A DNA stretch of 64,000 bases from Chytridium lagenaria (lineage: Eukaryota > Chytridiomycota > Chytridiomycetes > Chytridiales > Chytridiaceae). Shown piece by piece: positions 32,241-43,200 of this stretch. Made by a program: the position numbers and the translations under genes. Position 1 is the stretch's first letter. Every line of letters starts with the position of its first letter. The notes beneath the pieces are model-generated. The model saw only the letters and a list, made by a program, of their open reading frames with translations, had not been told where the DNA came from and made no database searches. The stretch spans positions 1-64,000 of the forward strand of contig JAHLKC010000158.1 in NCBI GenBank assembly GCA_025449115.1. The letters run 5' to 3'.

Positions 32241-32249
32241 AGTTGACCA

Positions 32250-35200
32250 GCATCTGTGACCCGTCAAGATCCACACTATCCCTCACACGGCATGGAAGTT
32301 CAGACCACGCAAGATCCCCTATGCACAGTTAGACAAGCTGGTTGCTTCTTACGGGAGAAGTTGGACGCAGGGATAATGGAGCCATGCTTTGGTCCTTATG
32401 CCGCCAATTTCTTTGTCGTCCCAAAGAAGGATGGAGGGGTACGATGATTCAAGACCTACAGCCACTGAACGGGGTAACGATAAGGGACGCGGGGGTGCCG
32501 CCTCGTGTGGAGGAGATCGTCAACGCATACTCAGGATTGTTTATGGTGTCGCCGTTAGACTGTCACTCCTTTTACGACCAGTTTAGTCTGGACGTCGAGA
32601 GCAGGGACCTGACAGCGATAGCAACGCCGTTAGGCCTGATGCGCATGGTGACTCTTCCTATGGGGTGGACAAACTCGGTCCCATCGCTCAACGGGCTTCA
32701 GTCAAAATATTACAACCGTTCATCCCGAAGGAGGTGGAGCCCTACCTGGACGACTACGTAGTGAAGGGCCCGAAGGCAGCGGAAAACAGACCATCGGGAA
32801 ATCAGACTGGGCGTGCGGCATTTTGTTCAGGAGCACCTCGACACTCTACGAGCCATCTTGCAGAGGATTCGTGAATACGGTGCCACACTCTCGGGTACGA
32901 AATCCGTTTCTTTGCATTGGCGTGTGAAGTGTTGGGCCATTGGGTTAGCAGGGAAAGGCAACCGGGCCGATAAAAGCAGCAAAACTAGCGTTGTGGGAAA
33001 CATCAGCACTGTACAGGAGGTTCGCCTTCCTAGGACTTGCTACATTCTTTAGGAGATACATCGCACTTTCAATGAGGGCTGACCCTCTTTATCGAATGCT
33101 TAGGAAGAATGCGAGGTTTACGAGCGAGTGTTGGGTGGAAGTGCAACGTGCTAAGCAGGACTTGGGATCGGCGTTGGGTGCACAGCCGGTACTGCGGCCG
33201 ATAGTGTATGGGGGGAATGCTGGTCGACTTTACCTCTCAGTGGACGCGTCGCCAAAGGGTTGGGGTGCGTGGGTTGGTCAAGAGGATGGAGCGGGGGGAA
33301 GGAATGCGGTGTCGTTCTTTTCTGGTCGTTTTAACGGCACGGAGCAGATATACGACCAGACAAAGAGGGAGGTTTTAGCAGCGTTGAGGGGCTTGAAGGC
33401 CGCGCATCAGTACGTATGGGGGGCCGACTTCACACTGGAAACGGACGCCAAGGCGCTGATTGGCTCACTAGGTCGGATTGAGACGCTGGACGCTACGCAG
33501 CAGCGATGGTTGCTGGCCATAAGGGCTTACCATCCGACAGTCCGTCACGTGAGTGGAAAAGTTAACACGGTTGCAGATACGCTGAGTAGGCACAATCTGG
33601 ATAACGCACCAAGCGACGATGGTGAAGACTTGGAGGATCACGTTGATGATATCCTAGGTATGCCAGCGGTTCATCAGGCGGGGCAGGGTCTCCAAGCGGT
33701 TCATCAGCCGAGGCGCCTCTCGATCAAGATTCTTTCCTGGAATGTTAACTCGACGCGTAACGCTGCTAAGCGTATGGGTAGCGCCTTCGGGACCACCATT
33801 CTGTCCTATGACGTTATTTTCTTGCAGGAGACACGTCAAGGAAAATGCCGCTTTGACCGCGTGCCTGGTTTCGACTTTGAAGAATCTCACAAAGCGTTCT
33901 TTGTCGATTTCCCGGTTGTGGATGGAGTAGGGTGGGGGAGGAATGGTGTGGCTATACTAGTGAGGAAAGGTTTCTTCGGGGGTGACATACCCGATGAGCG
34001 GAGGTTGTGCTTTGATGGATGGACAATAAGGAGATGGAAGGAGATACATAGAGCTACGGTTTGGAAGGGTGGTTCTCATCTCTGTTTACTTTCCAGCGGC
34101 GATCCGCAATAGGGACTTCCGTATTCCGTACAAGATGGCTTTCTCCCGCGCGGCAACGGCACGTTTCTCGGCGCTAGAAGACAGAGGGAACTTGCTACTG
34201 ATTGGTGGTGACTGGAACGTGTCTCAAACACCTCTGGATATCCACCCATCAGCTCTCAGTCTTATCAACTCCGGGTTTCGGGACGAAGAACGCGAATGGC
34301 TGTCCGACCTCTGTTCTAAGTTTATCGACACCTACCGTATCAAGCACCCGCATAGGGTGTCGTATACAACGTGGTGGCGTCAGGATCGACGTCATAATGT
34401 TGGTTTCCGTTTGACGGTATTCTGGTTTCGAAGGGCAACATCTTGAAGGCAGACCATCTTGTTATTAGGGGATCTGATCACATCCCTGTCACTGCGGAGG
34501 TGATTTTGCGTAGATACCGTCATTGTGGGGATTGAGAAAGCCGATGGACGTTGGAAGACTTACACGTAGCAATGGCGCTGGAGGGGTTGGACATTTCTAC
34601 GCGTTTGGGACAGGTTTATTGGTTTCTTTGGAGGGGTTCACCACCAGATGGTCAGCAGGTCGGCAGCGGCTAGCCTGAAGAGGCAGGCCACGCTGTACTT
34701 CATTGCAAACGGTCGTCTCTTCGCCACCCGCAAGGCAAGCGCACTACACCCAGAGAGTCGTCGGCTCTGTAGAATGGCGGGAGAGTATTGTCAAGGAAGC
34801 CACGAGGGTTTTGGTGGGGGGCACCGGAGTGTCATGGGGACAGGCGAGAAGGTACAACGTCGTTACTTCTGGCCAGGTCTCTGGGATGACGTGAAAGCCT
34901 TCATCAAGACCTGTGATGGGTGCCAGCGGCAAAACCCCAAGCAATTCTACGAGAAGCTGGAGATTCAAGAGGGTCGCCTGATGCCAACAGCGTTCAGGAG
35001 GTGGCATATCGATCTCGTTACGATGGAGGTACAAGGAAGTACTAGCGCTATTCGTGGAAGAGATTACAGGGTGGGTGGAGGGTGTACCATGACTGCTAAG
35101 ACGGCCTTGCCGATACTGAAAGTCATGGAGAGAGAGGTGTTTTCGCGATACGGGGTCCCAATGGAGGTGGTCATCGATGGCGGGGAGCTTGATGGACACG

Positions 35201-35916
35201 AGATTCAGAAACTGGCGTCGAGGATGGGGTTTGACGTGAGGGTTACAATGGCATACGGCCAGCAAGCTAACGGTTTGGTTGAGCGTGCAAACGTTCCTAT
35301 TGTCAGCGCGCTAGCCAAAGCCTGTGAAGGCCGCGCATATCAATATGAGCGTTACCTGCCAGCCGCGTTGTGGGCATCGAGGATAACGGTCCGTTCCACA
35401 CGCAGTTTAGCCCTTTCGAGCTCCTGTTTGGACAGGAACCAGTTCTACCCATTGAGTTCGCCATTGACACTTATGCCGTCATCCAATGGACACGTATGAC
35501 GACGGTTGAGCTCCTGGCGGCAAGGATTCGCATGCTTCAGCGCAGGGACTACGACATCGAGGAGGCAAAGCGACGTATTGAACGAGCTAGGGTTGTGAGG
35601 GCGGAGGCATTCAACAAAGGACACTTGATTCGCCTGCATCAGAGGCGATTGAGGAGGGGGACCTCGTTGTCGTAGGGACTCCAAGCTGGACAATATGAAA
35701 GGAGTGAAGCTCAGATGGAGGTACTTCGGCCCATTTTGGGTTCGCGGTAGAGGACGAACACATACCTACTGGCGGAGATGGACGGGTCCCATACAGAAGC
35801 CAATTCAAGGGGCACGGGTCCGCTTTACCGGAAACGGGACGAAGGCCCGGATGACTTCCCGGTTCACCTACTTGACGAGGAGGAAGACGAAGAAGGCAGC
35901 TCCAGTGAGGACGTAG
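32250..35916 (+). CDS. pol: Pol of the LTR retrotransposon: RT, RNase H, endonuclease, integrase (frame broken)
   Basis: Reverse transcriptase begins near 32250 (WKFRPRKIPYAQLDKLV), with VVPKKDGGVRMIQDLQPLNG, LTAIATPLGLMRMVTLPMGW and the active site YLDDYVVKG near 32741. After frame breaks at about 32370, 32690, 32790 and 32990, a frame of 373 codons (32991-34112) covers the connection, RNase H (LSVDASPKGWGAWVGQ, KREVLAALRGLKAAHQYVWG, TDAKALIGSL, HVSGKVNTVADTLSR) and the first half of an APE-type endonuclease. That domain finishes at about 34534. Integrase follows from 34648 with a chromo-like or SH3-like end to 35916. Order RT-RNase H-endonuclease-integrase is unusual. Breaks may be partly sequencing error and partly real decay. 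Confidence 0.9.
33718..34534 (+). other. APE/ExoIII-type endonuclease (EEP) domain within pol
   Basis: Complete EEP fold signature in order: SIKILSWNVNSTRNA (catalytic Asn), DVIFLQETRQG (catalytic Glu), NGVAILVRKGF, then after a one-base shift near 34065 VLISVYFPA (the Tyr motif), LLLIGGDWNVSQTPLDI (Asp and Asn), and after a missing base near 34415 FRLDGILVSK and RGSDHIPVTAEV (the Ser-Asp-His motif). All positions known to be needed in AP endonucleases appear present. Domains of this kind are standard in LINE elements but not in LTR elements, which integrate by integrase. It is fused in frame to RNase H, and no LINE reverse transcriptase is nearby. Confidence 0.9.
34648..35916 (+). other. Integrase domain of the LTR retrotransposon
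   Basis: Begins with a helical piece and the HHCC zinc finger (GHRSVMGTGEKVQRRYFWPG then IKTCDGCQRQNPK). The DDE core has AFRRWHIDLVTM (first Asp), MEVVIDGGELDG (second Asp) and GQQANGLVERANV (Glu). The C-terminal end after frame changes near 35390 and 35670 reads LKLRWRYFGPFWV-like sequence, the GPF/Y-type module of gypsy integrases. With the duplication GAGT this explains the insertion mechanism. Confidence 0.88.
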
Positions 35917-35954
35917 GGGTGGAGTTTTGGGATGCGTGTAGATAGAGTGAGGAG

Positions 35955-36070
35955 GGAAAAGGTTACTGCACCTTAGACAGCAGCGCTCGCCCTGAGTGAT
36001 GGAGGGGTTCCACCGAGTTTTGTCGCGGCTGGTGGCTAAGAAGTTTAGCGTCCCTACTAATCGGGAGGCC
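35955..36070 (+). repeat. Internal direct repeat of the retrotransposon, copy 2
   Basis: Copy near the right LTR matching 30960-31085, starting GTTACTGCACCTTAGACAGC. It lies in the 3' untranslated part, before the purine stretch GAGAGGGG (about 36134) that could be the polypurine tract. Confidence 0.55.
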
Positions 36071-36150
36071 GGTGGGGTGTGGTCACAAGAACGCCACTGA
36101 TGGACTGGGTAATCCAATGAGGGCATTGGACCTGAGAGGGGTTCATCAGA

Positions 36151-36623
36151 TGTGAAGGGATGGGCGTGTCTATAGGGTGTTAGGCGCGTTTTGGGGGGTT
36201 TTCGTAACGAGTCTTCACGCGGTGACGCGTCTGTAAGCGTGCATTGTAGCGTGACGCGTAACGAGAGGACCTATAGTGGACAAAAAGTTGTATTTTCGTG
36301 TCTGCGCTTGGAGAGTGTCTTAGGAGGGTGTCTTTTTTGGAAATACCTTTTGTCTTCTGGTGACGCTAGGAACGGGGTGCTTGTTTGTTGAACGGTTTCC
36401 TGTATGTGTCTAGGGGGAGTAAAGGGGGATTTTACCTGTTTGGAGGACGTCTCGAGAGGGTACACTTTGTAAAGGCGGTTTTGAAATAAATACGTTCTTT
36501 ATTCACTACACGCGTTCATCGTTCCTATACATAGTTTGATACCGTCTCGCCATCCCTATCGTCCTCCACGAGGTTCCAACACGACGAGTCAAGCTTACCT
36601 GTCACGGTACCCGTTCCTTGACA
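36151..36623 (+). repeat. Right LTR of the Ty3/gypsy-type element
   Basis: 473 bp, TGTGAAGGGA to TTGACA, followed by the target duplication GAGT. It lies about 200 bp upstream of the protoglobin B start codon, so its promoter activity could reach that gene. Confidence 0.95.
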
Positions 36624-36826
36624 GAGTCAGTTCTATATTCCTTTCTTTTTATGCACATTCTATTACTACCATCACATAGGTAAAGAAAAGTATTTAAACC
36701 CCCAACCACCAGTGCTTTCACCCCCTTCTTTTTCTTTACTCATTCCATCCACTCTTTACGCGCTAATCACTGCTCTACTCTCTACTCTCTACTACTCCTA
36801 CTCCTATTCTACAAATCATACTTAAA
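36624..36826 (+). promoter_or_regulatory. Remaining promoter and leader of protoglobin B
   Basis: Only about 200 bp of original promoter separate the right LTR from the start codon. It contains TATTTAAAC (about 36690) and then a CT-rich leader with repeats of CTCTACTCT, a usual fungal transcription-start feature. Confidence 0.5.
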
Positions 36827-37684
36827 ATGACTTCAACTTCTGCTGAACAAATGATTGACCGTGACAGGCTCTACACTGACACCATGTACAGATTCAAGTG
36901 AGTATTTAGCCCTTTTATTTATTTTATCCAACATACTTACTTCTTCCCTCTCACGACAATAAACTAACCCCTTATTATCTTACCTTTTTAAAAAAGATAC
37001 GTCTCAGGCTTTGTAGACTTTGGCGCATCCGACATTGCCGCATTAAAGGACGCCGCACCACTCATCGCCCCTCTCGTCCCCACCGTCGTCGACGCCGTCT
37101 ACTCCCGTCTCTTCTCCTACGACATTACAAAACAAGTCTTTCTCCAACGCAACGACGGCTACACCGGCACCCTCGCCACAAACCTCAAAGACCTCACCCA
37201 AACCCAAGCCCAGATTCAATTCCGCAAATCCCATCTCTCCAAATACCTCGTCAAGCTCGTGACGGCGGAATACGACGAAAAGTTTGTCATGTACCTGGAA
37301 CACGTTGGCAAGATCCACACCAACACGCCTGGAAAGAAATCCAAGATCAATGTCGAGTACATCCACGTGAATGCTCTCTTTGGGTGGCTGCATGGGTTCC
37401 TGGCTGAAGTCATTGACCAGCATGAGGCTTTGCAAGGGGATGCGCCGAGAAGGGCGAAATTGATTTCGGCGTTGAGCAAGTTGCTTTGGATTCAGAATGA
37501 CTTGTTTGCAAAGTTTTACGTCAAGGAGGGCGTCAACTCTCCTGCAGCGGAGGATGTGGAAAAGGGCATGTTGGGCGGTTACTTGAAGACCATGCAAGCT
37601 CGTCAGCAGGTGAATCAGTGGGCTCCTGCTATCGTGATGGGTGTGGCCTTGGGTTATGTCGTTGCGAGATTCACTCACATGTAA
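36827..37684 (+). CDS. Protoglobin-family heme protein, copy B
   Basis: Same family and orientation as the gene at 19286-20249. Exon 1 36827-36897 (MTSTSAEQMIDRDRLYTDTM), one intron of 100 nt, then a single exon 36998-37684 with no frame error. Matching segments: RYVSGFVDFGASDIAALKDA-like start, LIAPLVPTVVDAVYSRLFSY, HLSKYLVKLVTAEYDEKFVM, YLEHVGKIHTNTPGKKSKIN, VEYIHVNALFGWLHGFLAEV and ALSKLLWIQNDLFAKFYV. The C-terminal hydrophobic segment WAPAIVMGVALGYVVARF could anchor it in a membrane, as in copy A. It lacks two introns that copy A has (after TK and inside TAEY), so intron gain or loss happened after duplication. Higher GC at third positions than copy A hints at different expression. Confidence 0.92.
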
Positions 37685-38327
37685 AATCTCTAACAACAAA
37701 ATGCCCCAATCTATCCTCTCTCTCCATACCCATCATCACGTACACACACAACGACTCTTCTCTCCCCATGCTGCAGTCTTTTACAAACTCTCTCTCACCA
37801 ATGTTACTTTTTCGTATATTTTATTAATAAACAAGATTTGGGATCAAAAAATGGCCTTATATATCTTACTCGTTCATCATTTTTTAATTATTTGAATTAT
37901 TTTATTTGGCTACCGCCAACTACAATAAAGTATTGCTTAACATGTCATGCCACATAACCGTTTTTCACTAGTATCTTGACTTTGATGCACTCCCTTGACT
38001 TTATGTGAGATAGGCGTTACTCTTTTTTAAAAACCACAGGCCGGTATAAGCAAAACTTACAAAGAAAAATCCGCTAACGACATACGTTTTTATAGAAAAG
38101 AAAAATATGATGAAATGCGGGCCAAGATAATAACGTACGACCACAAAAATAAATACAGGGGGGGTGGGAGGAGAAGCGAAAAAAGGAAAAGGAATAAGTT
38201 GACGGCGTAGACAAGTAGGAGTGGCTTTCCTATAGAGAAGCCGACTGAGAAAACCAACGATTAAAAGCCACAGCCCATCAACGAACGACATGCTTGCAAA
38301 AGAAAAAAACGTCTAAAAGTAAACCTC
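37685..38327. other. Intergenic, convergent gene ends
   Basis: 3' flanks of protoglobin B and RPL7, AT-rich, with a G-run at 38159-38165. No gene seen. Confidence 0.45.
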
Positions 38328-39314
38328 CTAATTCATCTTCTCCACAAGCTCATTAATCATATGCCCCCGATTTCCAGACCCCCTCCCCCCTCAACAAGCA
38401 TCTCCGCCTTCTTCCCCTCCAACCGTCCATGCGGGTTCGACATCATAAACGGCGCCAAAAACCGATTGACCTCTTTAAAATGCTCTCCAACGGTATAAAT
38501 CTGATGCACCACGTCCTCCACACAAATCACCCCGCATTTCCCCAACTCGCCTCAACCACAGCGTTATCCGAGATGGCGACACGCTTGTTATCGAGTTTAG
38601 CGAAACCACGCTTGAAGATCAGGTCTCGCACGGATTTCATGGAGGGGTATCCCCAGGCGACGTAGGGGTTGACGCATTGGAGCATGTGGAGGGTGGATTT
38701 GTTGAGTTTGAGGAAGACGCCAGAGTTGATTTTGGTGAGACGGAGGAGTTGAAGGATTTTACGGGGTTTAGGGGCAAGATGGTTGATTCTAATTGTTATG
38801 TTTGTGTTTAATCATGTCGTCAATCATCAATATAGTTGAACCCAAAACTCACCCCTTCACTCTCACCACAAACGCCAACTTTTCATCTCCAACATTCAAC
38901 TCCATCCTCAGGTGCTTTCGCAATCTTTCTCATGCGAATCTCATCTCTCTCCCTCGTTCTAAACTCTTTCACAAATTGCTCGGCTCGCTTAAAGACGACC
39001 TTTTTCTTCTCCTTCTTTTCCTAGTGAATGGTTAGATGCGAGGAGAGCGGGGGAGAGAGGGGGGGGGTTGTACCTGTTTTTGAGTCAACGCACGGGCTGC
39101 ACGTTCGGCTTGAAGCTTCTCTAGGTCTTGCGCTTCTTGAGGATGGCTTCTGGACGGTGGGTTTGCGGCTGGTGTTGGGGGCAATCTCACTGTCAATGAA
39201 ATGTTAGCGACATGATCTCCCATCTCACACATGCATGCATGTAAGGATGATAAACAAGAACGTAGACGACGATGCCACTTACACTGCAGCTGGTTGTGCT
39301 GAAGACGTCGACAT
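38328..39314 (-). CDS. RPL7: 60S ribosomal protein L7 (uL30)
   Basis: Large-subunit ribosomal protein contacting 5S/25S rRNA near the central protuberance. ATG at 39314 ([11 protein letters not shown]), an intron with GTAAGT to GACAG (about 39192-39281), then a Lys-rich N-terminal helix ([16 protein letters not shown]). A second intron leads to [20 protein letters not shown], and a third (near 38785-38855) to [20 protein letters not shown]. The core follows: [60 protein letters not shown] and [20 protein letters not shown]. The end is [12 protein letters not shown] at TAG 38328-38330. At least three single missing bases (near 39130, 38545 and 38395) are needed. Because the gene is essential and otherwise intact, this argues for sequencing error. 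Decayed pieces lie at 42.9-43.2 and 44.6 kb. Confidence 0.95.
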
Positions 39315-39647
39315 GATGGATTTGAAACAAAAAGAAAAATAAGTCGAGTTTGTCACTCTTCAAAAACCAAATCAAGTTGAATCAAACGCTAAACTTCCTT
39401 TTATATCGTCTCGTATCACATCCAAACCTTGAAACCCGCTTTTACTAAAGCAGAAGAAATACGAATTGCTGACTAACTGACAAACCTTGGGTATGTCATG
39501 ACCTCCCGATCCCGAATGACCTTCTTCTCACCCCTCTCATCAGCTCTCCCTTCGTTTTTTCCTTATAAAAAAACCTTACACCTGCAACTTACCTTCATCT
39601 GCATCTTCGACACAACTCACCTTCATCCGCATCAATTCTAAATTAAG

Positions 39648-42457
39648 ATGAACGACCCCTCTCCTACACCTCTCGCCGCTCCACCGTCTACTCAACACGC
39701 GGCATGGTCTCCACAAGGTACATCCCCTCCCATCCCCCACTAACCCCCTCAGTCAACCCCTCGCCACCCGCGTCGGTCTCTCCATCCTCGACCAAGGCGG
39801 TAACGCCGCCGACGCCGCGGTAGCCGTCGCGGCCGTGTTGAATCTGACGGAACCCTGTTCAACGGGGATCGGGGGGGACGCCTTTTGTTTGTTTTATGAT
39901 GGGAAGGAGAAGACGGTGAAAGGGTTGAATGCGTCTGGGAGGGCGCCAGAAGGGTTGACGTTGGAGAGGTGAGGGAGATGGGGATTGAGGGGGAGGCGAT
40001 ACCGGCGAGGAATATTAATTCGGTGACGGTGCCTGGGGCTGCGGCTGGATGGGTGAGTGGTTTTTTTTGTTTTTTTTTTTGATGGACGTTTGGTGTGGAT
40101 GGGATGGGGGAAGGTTGATGAAGCGAAGAGCGGCGTGTTTCGTGAACTGCTGAACAGCTTGACCCATAACAGTGGTTTGTTAGCAACACTACGCTTTAGC
40201 TTTCCCTTCTACCTACCTACCTCATACAACAACCATTACTTTACCAATTCATACTCATACATATATATTCATACTCACCCCTACCTTCTCCATCTCTCAC
40301 ATTTTACAAGGTCGACACCATCGAAATGTTTGGTTCCGGAAAACTGACCATGAAGGAGATCCTCGCCCCCGCCATCAAACTCGCAGAGGAAGGATACCCC
40401 ATTTCCCCTCTCACCGCATTCTTTGTAAGTTCCATACCCCCACCCTCACCTCCTTTCATAAACTCGAGAAAGATGAACCGCACTCTTTTGGCGACATATT
40501 TAACAAGTGATGAAACAAAAATCGACTCAAATCACTCCACTCTGACTCGTCCACATTCTACATTCCACATCCGTCTCCTTGCGCATCTCTCCATTCTAAC
40601 CACTCCATACAGTGGGGTCGTTCCGAAAACCTCCTCAAAACCGCCTCCCCAAACGGCCACGAAATGCTCAAAAACGGCCACGCCCCAAAAGAAGGCGAAA
40701 TCATGAAAATGCCCACCCTCGCCAGGTACTCCCCCGATCCCTTCCCTGACTCTAACAAAAAACCACAGAACCTTCCGCGCCCTCGCCGAAGAAGGCAAAC
40801 CCGGTTTCTACACCGGCCGTATCGCCTCCTCCATCGTCTCCCTCATCCAATCCCAAGGTGGTCTCATGACACTCCAAGATCTCTCCACCCACATCTCCAC
40901 GCCCACCACCCCCGTGACCTACACCTACTCCTACGGCGTCGACACCCCTGTGACGGTCCACGAGTGTCCGCCAAATGGACAAGGCATCACGGCGTTGATT
41001 GCGTTGGGGATTTTAGAGGCGTTGCAGGAGTCAAGACGATTCGACCGATAAAGGAGATGGAGTTGAATAGCGTTGAGTATTTGCATGTGTTGATTGAGAC
41101 GATGAGGATTGCGTTTGCGGATGCAAAGTATCATGTGGCGGATCCGGAGGTTGTGGATGTACCGTCTGAGGGGTTGCTTAATAAGGTATGGACGTGATTT
41201 TTTCGTGTGTGGTCTTTGCATGCTTTTCTCTTCTTCTCATGCTTTTTCCGGTCATCTTTTGTCCTACTTGTCTGTCTTCGTCAATGATTTTCTTTAATGC
41301 CTTGCTTTTTGCTACTCCTCTTCCTGCCTTTCTTACGTTTCCGTCAACTACTTTCTTCAATGCCTTGCTTATCACACTCCTCTTCCTGCATTTTCTTGCA
41401 TTTCCGTCAACTGCTTGCTTTTCACAACTCCTCTTCCTGCTTTTCTTGCGTTTCCGTCAACCCCTCCCGTCGATGCCTTGCTTTCTTCTTTATTTTCGGC
41501 AATGTACTTTTCAATCATCCTCTTCATTTCGGCAACCCCGTGCTTCCGTTAACGTATCACCTTTATTTGCTTACCTTTGCCTTCAACCTCCTTTCCATCC
41601 AGCAATACCTCGCCGAACGCGCCAAACTCTTCAACCCCACCCGCGCAACCATCGACGTCAAAGAAGGCTCCCCGCCAATTCCAGCAGCACCGTCTACTTT
41701 TCCATCGTCGACAAAGATGGCAACGCGTGTAGTTTCATTGTAAGCCGCACCACACGTTCCTGTTCTTTTTTTTTTTTTTTGGTTTGTTGACCAATTGTGT
41801 TTAGAACTCGAATTACGAAGGGTTTGGGACGGGTGCGATTCCAGAGGGATGTGGGTTTACGTTGCAGAATCGGGGGAGTAATTTTGTGTTGAAGGAGGGA
41901 CACCCGAATTGTCTTGCGCCAAGAAAACGACCTTATCATACGATTATTCCGGTTTGTCTGCCTTTTCTCTATTTATTTCACGCAATATTGAACTTGACGA
42001 AAGAAAAATTGAGACAAAAAAAACAAAAAGGAAAAGAAAAAGAAAAGCATAAACACGAAATTAACATTTTGCATATCAGGCCATCGCCACCCGCGACTCC
42101 AACCTCTTCCTCTCATACGGCGTCATGGGCGGTTTCATGCAACCCCAAGGCCACGTCCAAGTTCTCCTCAACCTCCTCCATTTCACACCAACCCCTCAAC
42201 AATCCCTTGACGCGCCACGATTCTGCATCACCCCTGTATCGGGACTTGTGGATCTTGAGGAAGGCATCAGCGAGGAGGTGGTGGAAGGATTGAGGAAGTT
42301 GGGACATCATGTGAGAGTGTTGAAGGGACAGGGAAGGGCGCAGTTTGGGAGGGGTCAGATGATTGAGATGAAGAGGGATGAGGGGAGTCCGACTGGGTTT
42401 GTGTTGGCGGCGGGGAGTGATCCGAGGGGGGATGGACATGCGGCAGCGGGGTTGTGA
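39648..42457 (+). CDS. Gamma-glutamyltranspeptidase family protein
   Basis: N-terminal nucleophile hydrolase that splits the gamma-glutamyl bond of glutathione-like compounds. Start [20 protein letters not shown] at 39648. Exons: head; [20 protein letters not shown] and [20 protein letters not shown]; an intron; [93 protein letters not shown] long CT-rich intron (about 41188-41605) comes before [19 protein letters not shown]. The autocleavage Thr heads [17 protein letters not shown] near 41690, followed by [20 protein letters not shown]. After another intron come [20 protein letters not shown] and [12 protein letters not shown] with TGA at 42455-42457. No signal peptide, so probably intracellular; the layout resembles the small YwrD-like class. 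Several one-base errors are present (for example near 39968 and 41028). Confidence 0.94.
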
Positions 42458-42959
42458 GTGGGATGATTTTATAGGTTTTGTGTGTTTGTCCTTTTTGTTT
42501 TTGTTTTTTCCTGTGTTTTTTGGAATCATTATTCCTTTTTCCTGGGTTTCGTTATCTGTTTTTTTTAGGTTGTGTTCCCTCATTTGTGGATGTTTTCACG
42601 TATGTGTTGACGTGCATCCTTAACTGCTGTTCCCAGTGTTTTTTTTTTCCCTCGTGTACGTCAACGTTCACACCACGCTTATAAGTTTTTTGTGAATGTG
42701 GAACTTCTGTTTCCTCTTTGAGTGGCTTCTTACGACTTTTAATAAAGACACGTCGAATTATGGCAAGCCAAACAACGTGACGCGTTTCATCCACTCGTTG
42801 AAAGCAACGAATTGATGTATCTAACGATTCCCCTTTTCATCCATTCTCTGACCATGAATCGATTTGTAGAAAGTTTTGGCGCGTTCTTCCTCGTTTCGCG
42901 TATATCGTATGTTTTCTAGGGATACGTGGTCTTGGCAGAATTGCATTGTACGTGGACGG

Positions 42960-43200
42960 TTTTGATGTGACGACGCAACTGCAAAAACGTGAACTCTTGA
43001 GGAAAAGCCTCTCAAAATTCATAAAAGCGTCGCGGCTGTGATAAGTGGAGATGAAGCGGAGTTGGGGAGCTTTTCGGGGTGATTTGTGTTATGTGTCAGA
43101 TTTTTACGGTTGGAGAAAACTTTGAGTATATAATGTCGAAACCGTTTGGACGGACGGAGGGGAAGAAGACGGAGACGCTCATTGTGGCGGGAGAGAGGGA
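42960..43200 (+). pseudogene. RPL7 relic
   Basis: Nucleotide sequence GAGTTGGGGAGCTTTTCGGG then GTGATTTGTGTTATGTGTCA and GATTTTTACGGTTGGAGAAA follows RPL7 bases for [20 protein letters not shown] in order. In translation QIFTVGENFEYIMSKPFGR then TEGKKTETL mirrors [12 protein letters not shown] then [17 protein letters not shown]. About 80 bases upstream also align loosely with the segment for [12 protein letters not shown]. It is on the strand opposite to the real RPL7 gene 3.7 kb away, with an internal deletion and frame loss. Confidence 0.75.

Larger units (their letters stand above)
26811..36623 (+). mobile_element. Complete Ty3/gypsy-type LTR retrotransposon with an extra APE-type endonuclease domain
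   Basis: 9.8-kb element with two LTRs (26811-27289 and 36151-36623) flanked by the 4-bp duplication GAGT (26807-26810 and 36624-36627). Order inside: gag, aspartic protease, a T-rich spacer, reverse transcriptase, RNase H, APE/EEP endonuclease, integrase. The RT style (DLQPLNGVTIRDAGVPP, LPMGWTNSVP, YLDDYVVKG) is that of a gypsy clade common in fungi. It inserted 28 bp beyond the Helitron and about 200 bp upstream of protoglobin copy B. The similar LTRs imply a fairly recent insertion; pol has several frame breaks, some of which may be sequencing error. Confidence 0.95.

Noticed and set aside
31713..32332. Overlapping frames on both strands between protease and RT of the retrotransposon
   Set aside because: No recognised domain on either strand; they probably arise from GC-rich linker sequence of pol.
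33718..34534. Endonuclease as a LINE fragment nested in the LTR element
   Set aside because: RNase H and the first half of the endonuclease share one open frame, integrase follows directly, and no LINE reverse transcriptase, A-tail or target duplication is visible.
37043..37699. Long antisense frame over protoglobin B
   Set aside because: It is the mirror of a GC-rich coding exon with strong protoglobin sequence on the other strand.
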